This document shows, in pieces, positions 62,657-64,000 of a stretch of DNA of 64,000 nt. The notes beneath the pieces were generated by a model. That model was not told the origin of the DNA and searched no databases. It saw only the letters and a program-made list of their open reading frames with translations. The number at the start of each line of letters is the position of its first letter. Position 1 is the first letter of the stretch. The translations under genes and the position numbers were made by a program. The stretch is from Psoroptes ovis. Taxonomy: Eukaryota > Arthropoda > Arachnida > Sarcoptiformes > Psoroptidae. The DNA lies in assembly GCA_002943765.1 (NCBI GenBank), contig PQWQ01000004.1, positions 3,348,001 to 3,412,000 on the forward strand, given 5' to 3'.

Positions 62657-62736
62657 TTAGATTGTCCGAAAAGTTTTTGCCGATTATATCGTAGGAAATA
62701 ATGAGAAAATCGGCAAGTACTTATTGGACAACCTAA
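62657..62736 (+). mobile_element. Mariner-like mini MITE, subfamily A1
   Basis: It starts TTAGATTGTCCGAAAAGT and ends ACTTATTGGACAACCTAA, with TA on both flanks. The core GATTATATCGTAGGAAATAATGAG is almost the same as in the copy at 22186. Confidence 0.86.
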
Positions 62737-64000
62737 TAAATATCAAATTTGAAAATTTTAGAAAATTTTAGAAAATTGATGATCAAACTCATCGATGAGT
62801 TTTTTGTTTCTAATACATATGTGTAGCAGCAGCACGTAAATGCTTTTTTTTTTGTATGATGAAGAAATGTTAAAATAGAAAAATTCAAATTGAAACTTGA
62901 ATTTGAATTAAATCAAATCAAATCAAATGAAATGATCAAATGAAATTCAATAAATATTAATTAGATGAAACAAAATCCAAAAATATAAGAAAAATATTTC
63001 CATTTCATCATTTCTTCATCATTTCGGGAAGCAAACGACCGATTTAATTTGATGAAATTAAGTTTTTGTTTTTTTTTCTAAAATTTTGAATTTTCAAACA
63101 TTTTGATTAATGATATTTTTATTTTTCTAAAATGGTCATTGGACAGTCAACAGCTGAACAAATTCTTATGCATTTTTCAATCCCATGCAGGAATATTTGC
63201 ATTCATTTTAATCTCATTTTTCCATAGATTTCATTTTCATTAAAAAAAAATTCAGAATCGCTAACCGTATCATCATTAAATTTGTTTAATTTGCTCAATT
63301 TTTCAATTTTTTCCCTGTTTTGAGCCGGTATTTTGCTTTGCAAAATACAAATTATCATTGACCGAAAATAAAAAAAAAAACTTGGAAACAGCACGTCATT
63401 TGTTTGATTATGGAAAAACAATGATCAAATGATAATGGTAATTTTTGGAAAAATCATCATCGAAAAAATAGTTTAATTCTTAAGAGAAATGAAAGATAAC
63501 TTTCAAACCTTAGAATAACCTCAGAATAATTTTCAATAATTTTCAATTTGTAAATTTCAATCAGAATAATTTGTTTATTTTCAAGGAACAAACGATGCTT
63601 AAAATTGATTTTGAATTTTCATCATTCATTCATTCATTCATTTATTCAATCATTCAATTCATTTCAAAATCTATAAATTTCAATGTAACAATAAAGATAA
63701 TGATTGCACGTAAAATTTTCAAGCTGAATCAATATTTGAAAATCAAAAAAAAAAAATTGACAAAATAAAACAAAAATATATTTATTTAAATTTACATTTA
63801 AATCATCGAAAGGCGGATAAAATTTTCATTCATTCTATGTATTGTCAATATAATTACTTTTTTTTTTTGATTATATTTTCATTTATTTGAATTTTTTTTT
63901 CGTTTTGTTTTTAGTTTTGTTATTATTATTTATAAATCAGGATGTTGTTGTCATTATTTACACATTATGAATTCATTATATATATATATATATTCATGCT

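Larger units (their letters stand above)
58272..64000. other. AT-rich region upstream of FOXO exon 1
   Basis: It includes the FOXO 5' region and possibly untranslated or missed upstream exons. Besides four mini MITEs (59802, 61109, 61954, 62657) and one TTAA MITE (62386), it holds A/T tracts, ATT/ATG microsatellites and short spurious frames. The block at 58700-58860 (GCGGAGCTG...AACCACCCAGC) is slightly GC-richer, but no element is recognisable. Confidence 0.55.

Overview
The window is eukaryotic nuclear DNA. It is very AT-rich, with short introns in most genes (about 50-160 bp), asparagine/glutamine-rich coding sequence and dense simple repeats. The recognisable genes (FOXO, a Dlish/Vamana-type SH3 protein, MBTPS2/S2P, TMEM104, LYRM2) are animal genes, and Dlish points to an arthropod. 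Base composition, compact genes and N/Q expansions suggest a mite, perhaps an astigmatid. That placement is inference.

Layout. (1) 1-4073, minus strand: a BEL/Pao LTR retrotransposon with one long open gag-protease-RT-RNase H-integrase frame that runs off the left edge. (2) 4.1-6.5 kb: AT-rich spacer, then a likely first coding exon (6541-6793, minus) of a gene I cannot name. (3) 6.8-28 kb: about 21 kb with no supportable gene, holding small DNA-transposon remnants, one tRNA-like/SINE candidate, foldbacks and microsatellites. (4) 28.1-34.6 kb: a compact cluster of TMEM104 (minus, 6 exons), MBTPS2 (plus, 4 exons) and LYRM2 (minus, 2 exons). TMEM104 and MBTPS2 are divergent; MBTPS2 and LYRM2 converge with overlapping 3' ends. 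(5) 34.75-42.53 kb: a 7.8-kb satellite of about 35-36-bp monomers with higher-order duplications. (6) 42.65-44.28 kb: the Dlish-like gene (minus), with two SH3 domains and an Asn-rich last exon ending just before the satellite. (7) 49.5-58.3 kb: FOXO (minus, 4 recognised exons, 4.2-kb first intron), keeping three Akt-type sites and carrying very large Q/N/S tracts. (8) 58.3-64 kb: AT-rich sequence with more small transposons.

The most striking undescribed-looking signal is a family of about 80-bp, almost fully palindromic, TA-flanked elements (17 copies found by eye) with mariner-like ends. They fall into at least three subfamilies, and two copies sit in FOXO intron 1. A second family of about 150 bp with TTAA target sites and CCCTTA...TAAGGG ends (two copies) looks piggyBac-derived. 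The genes do not form a pathway: FOXO is insulin-signalling transcription, Dlish is Fat/Hippo signalling, S2P is membrane proteolysis of transcription factors, LYRM2 is mitochondrial and TMEM104 is a transporter-like membrane protein. All coordinates and splice sites were read by eye.
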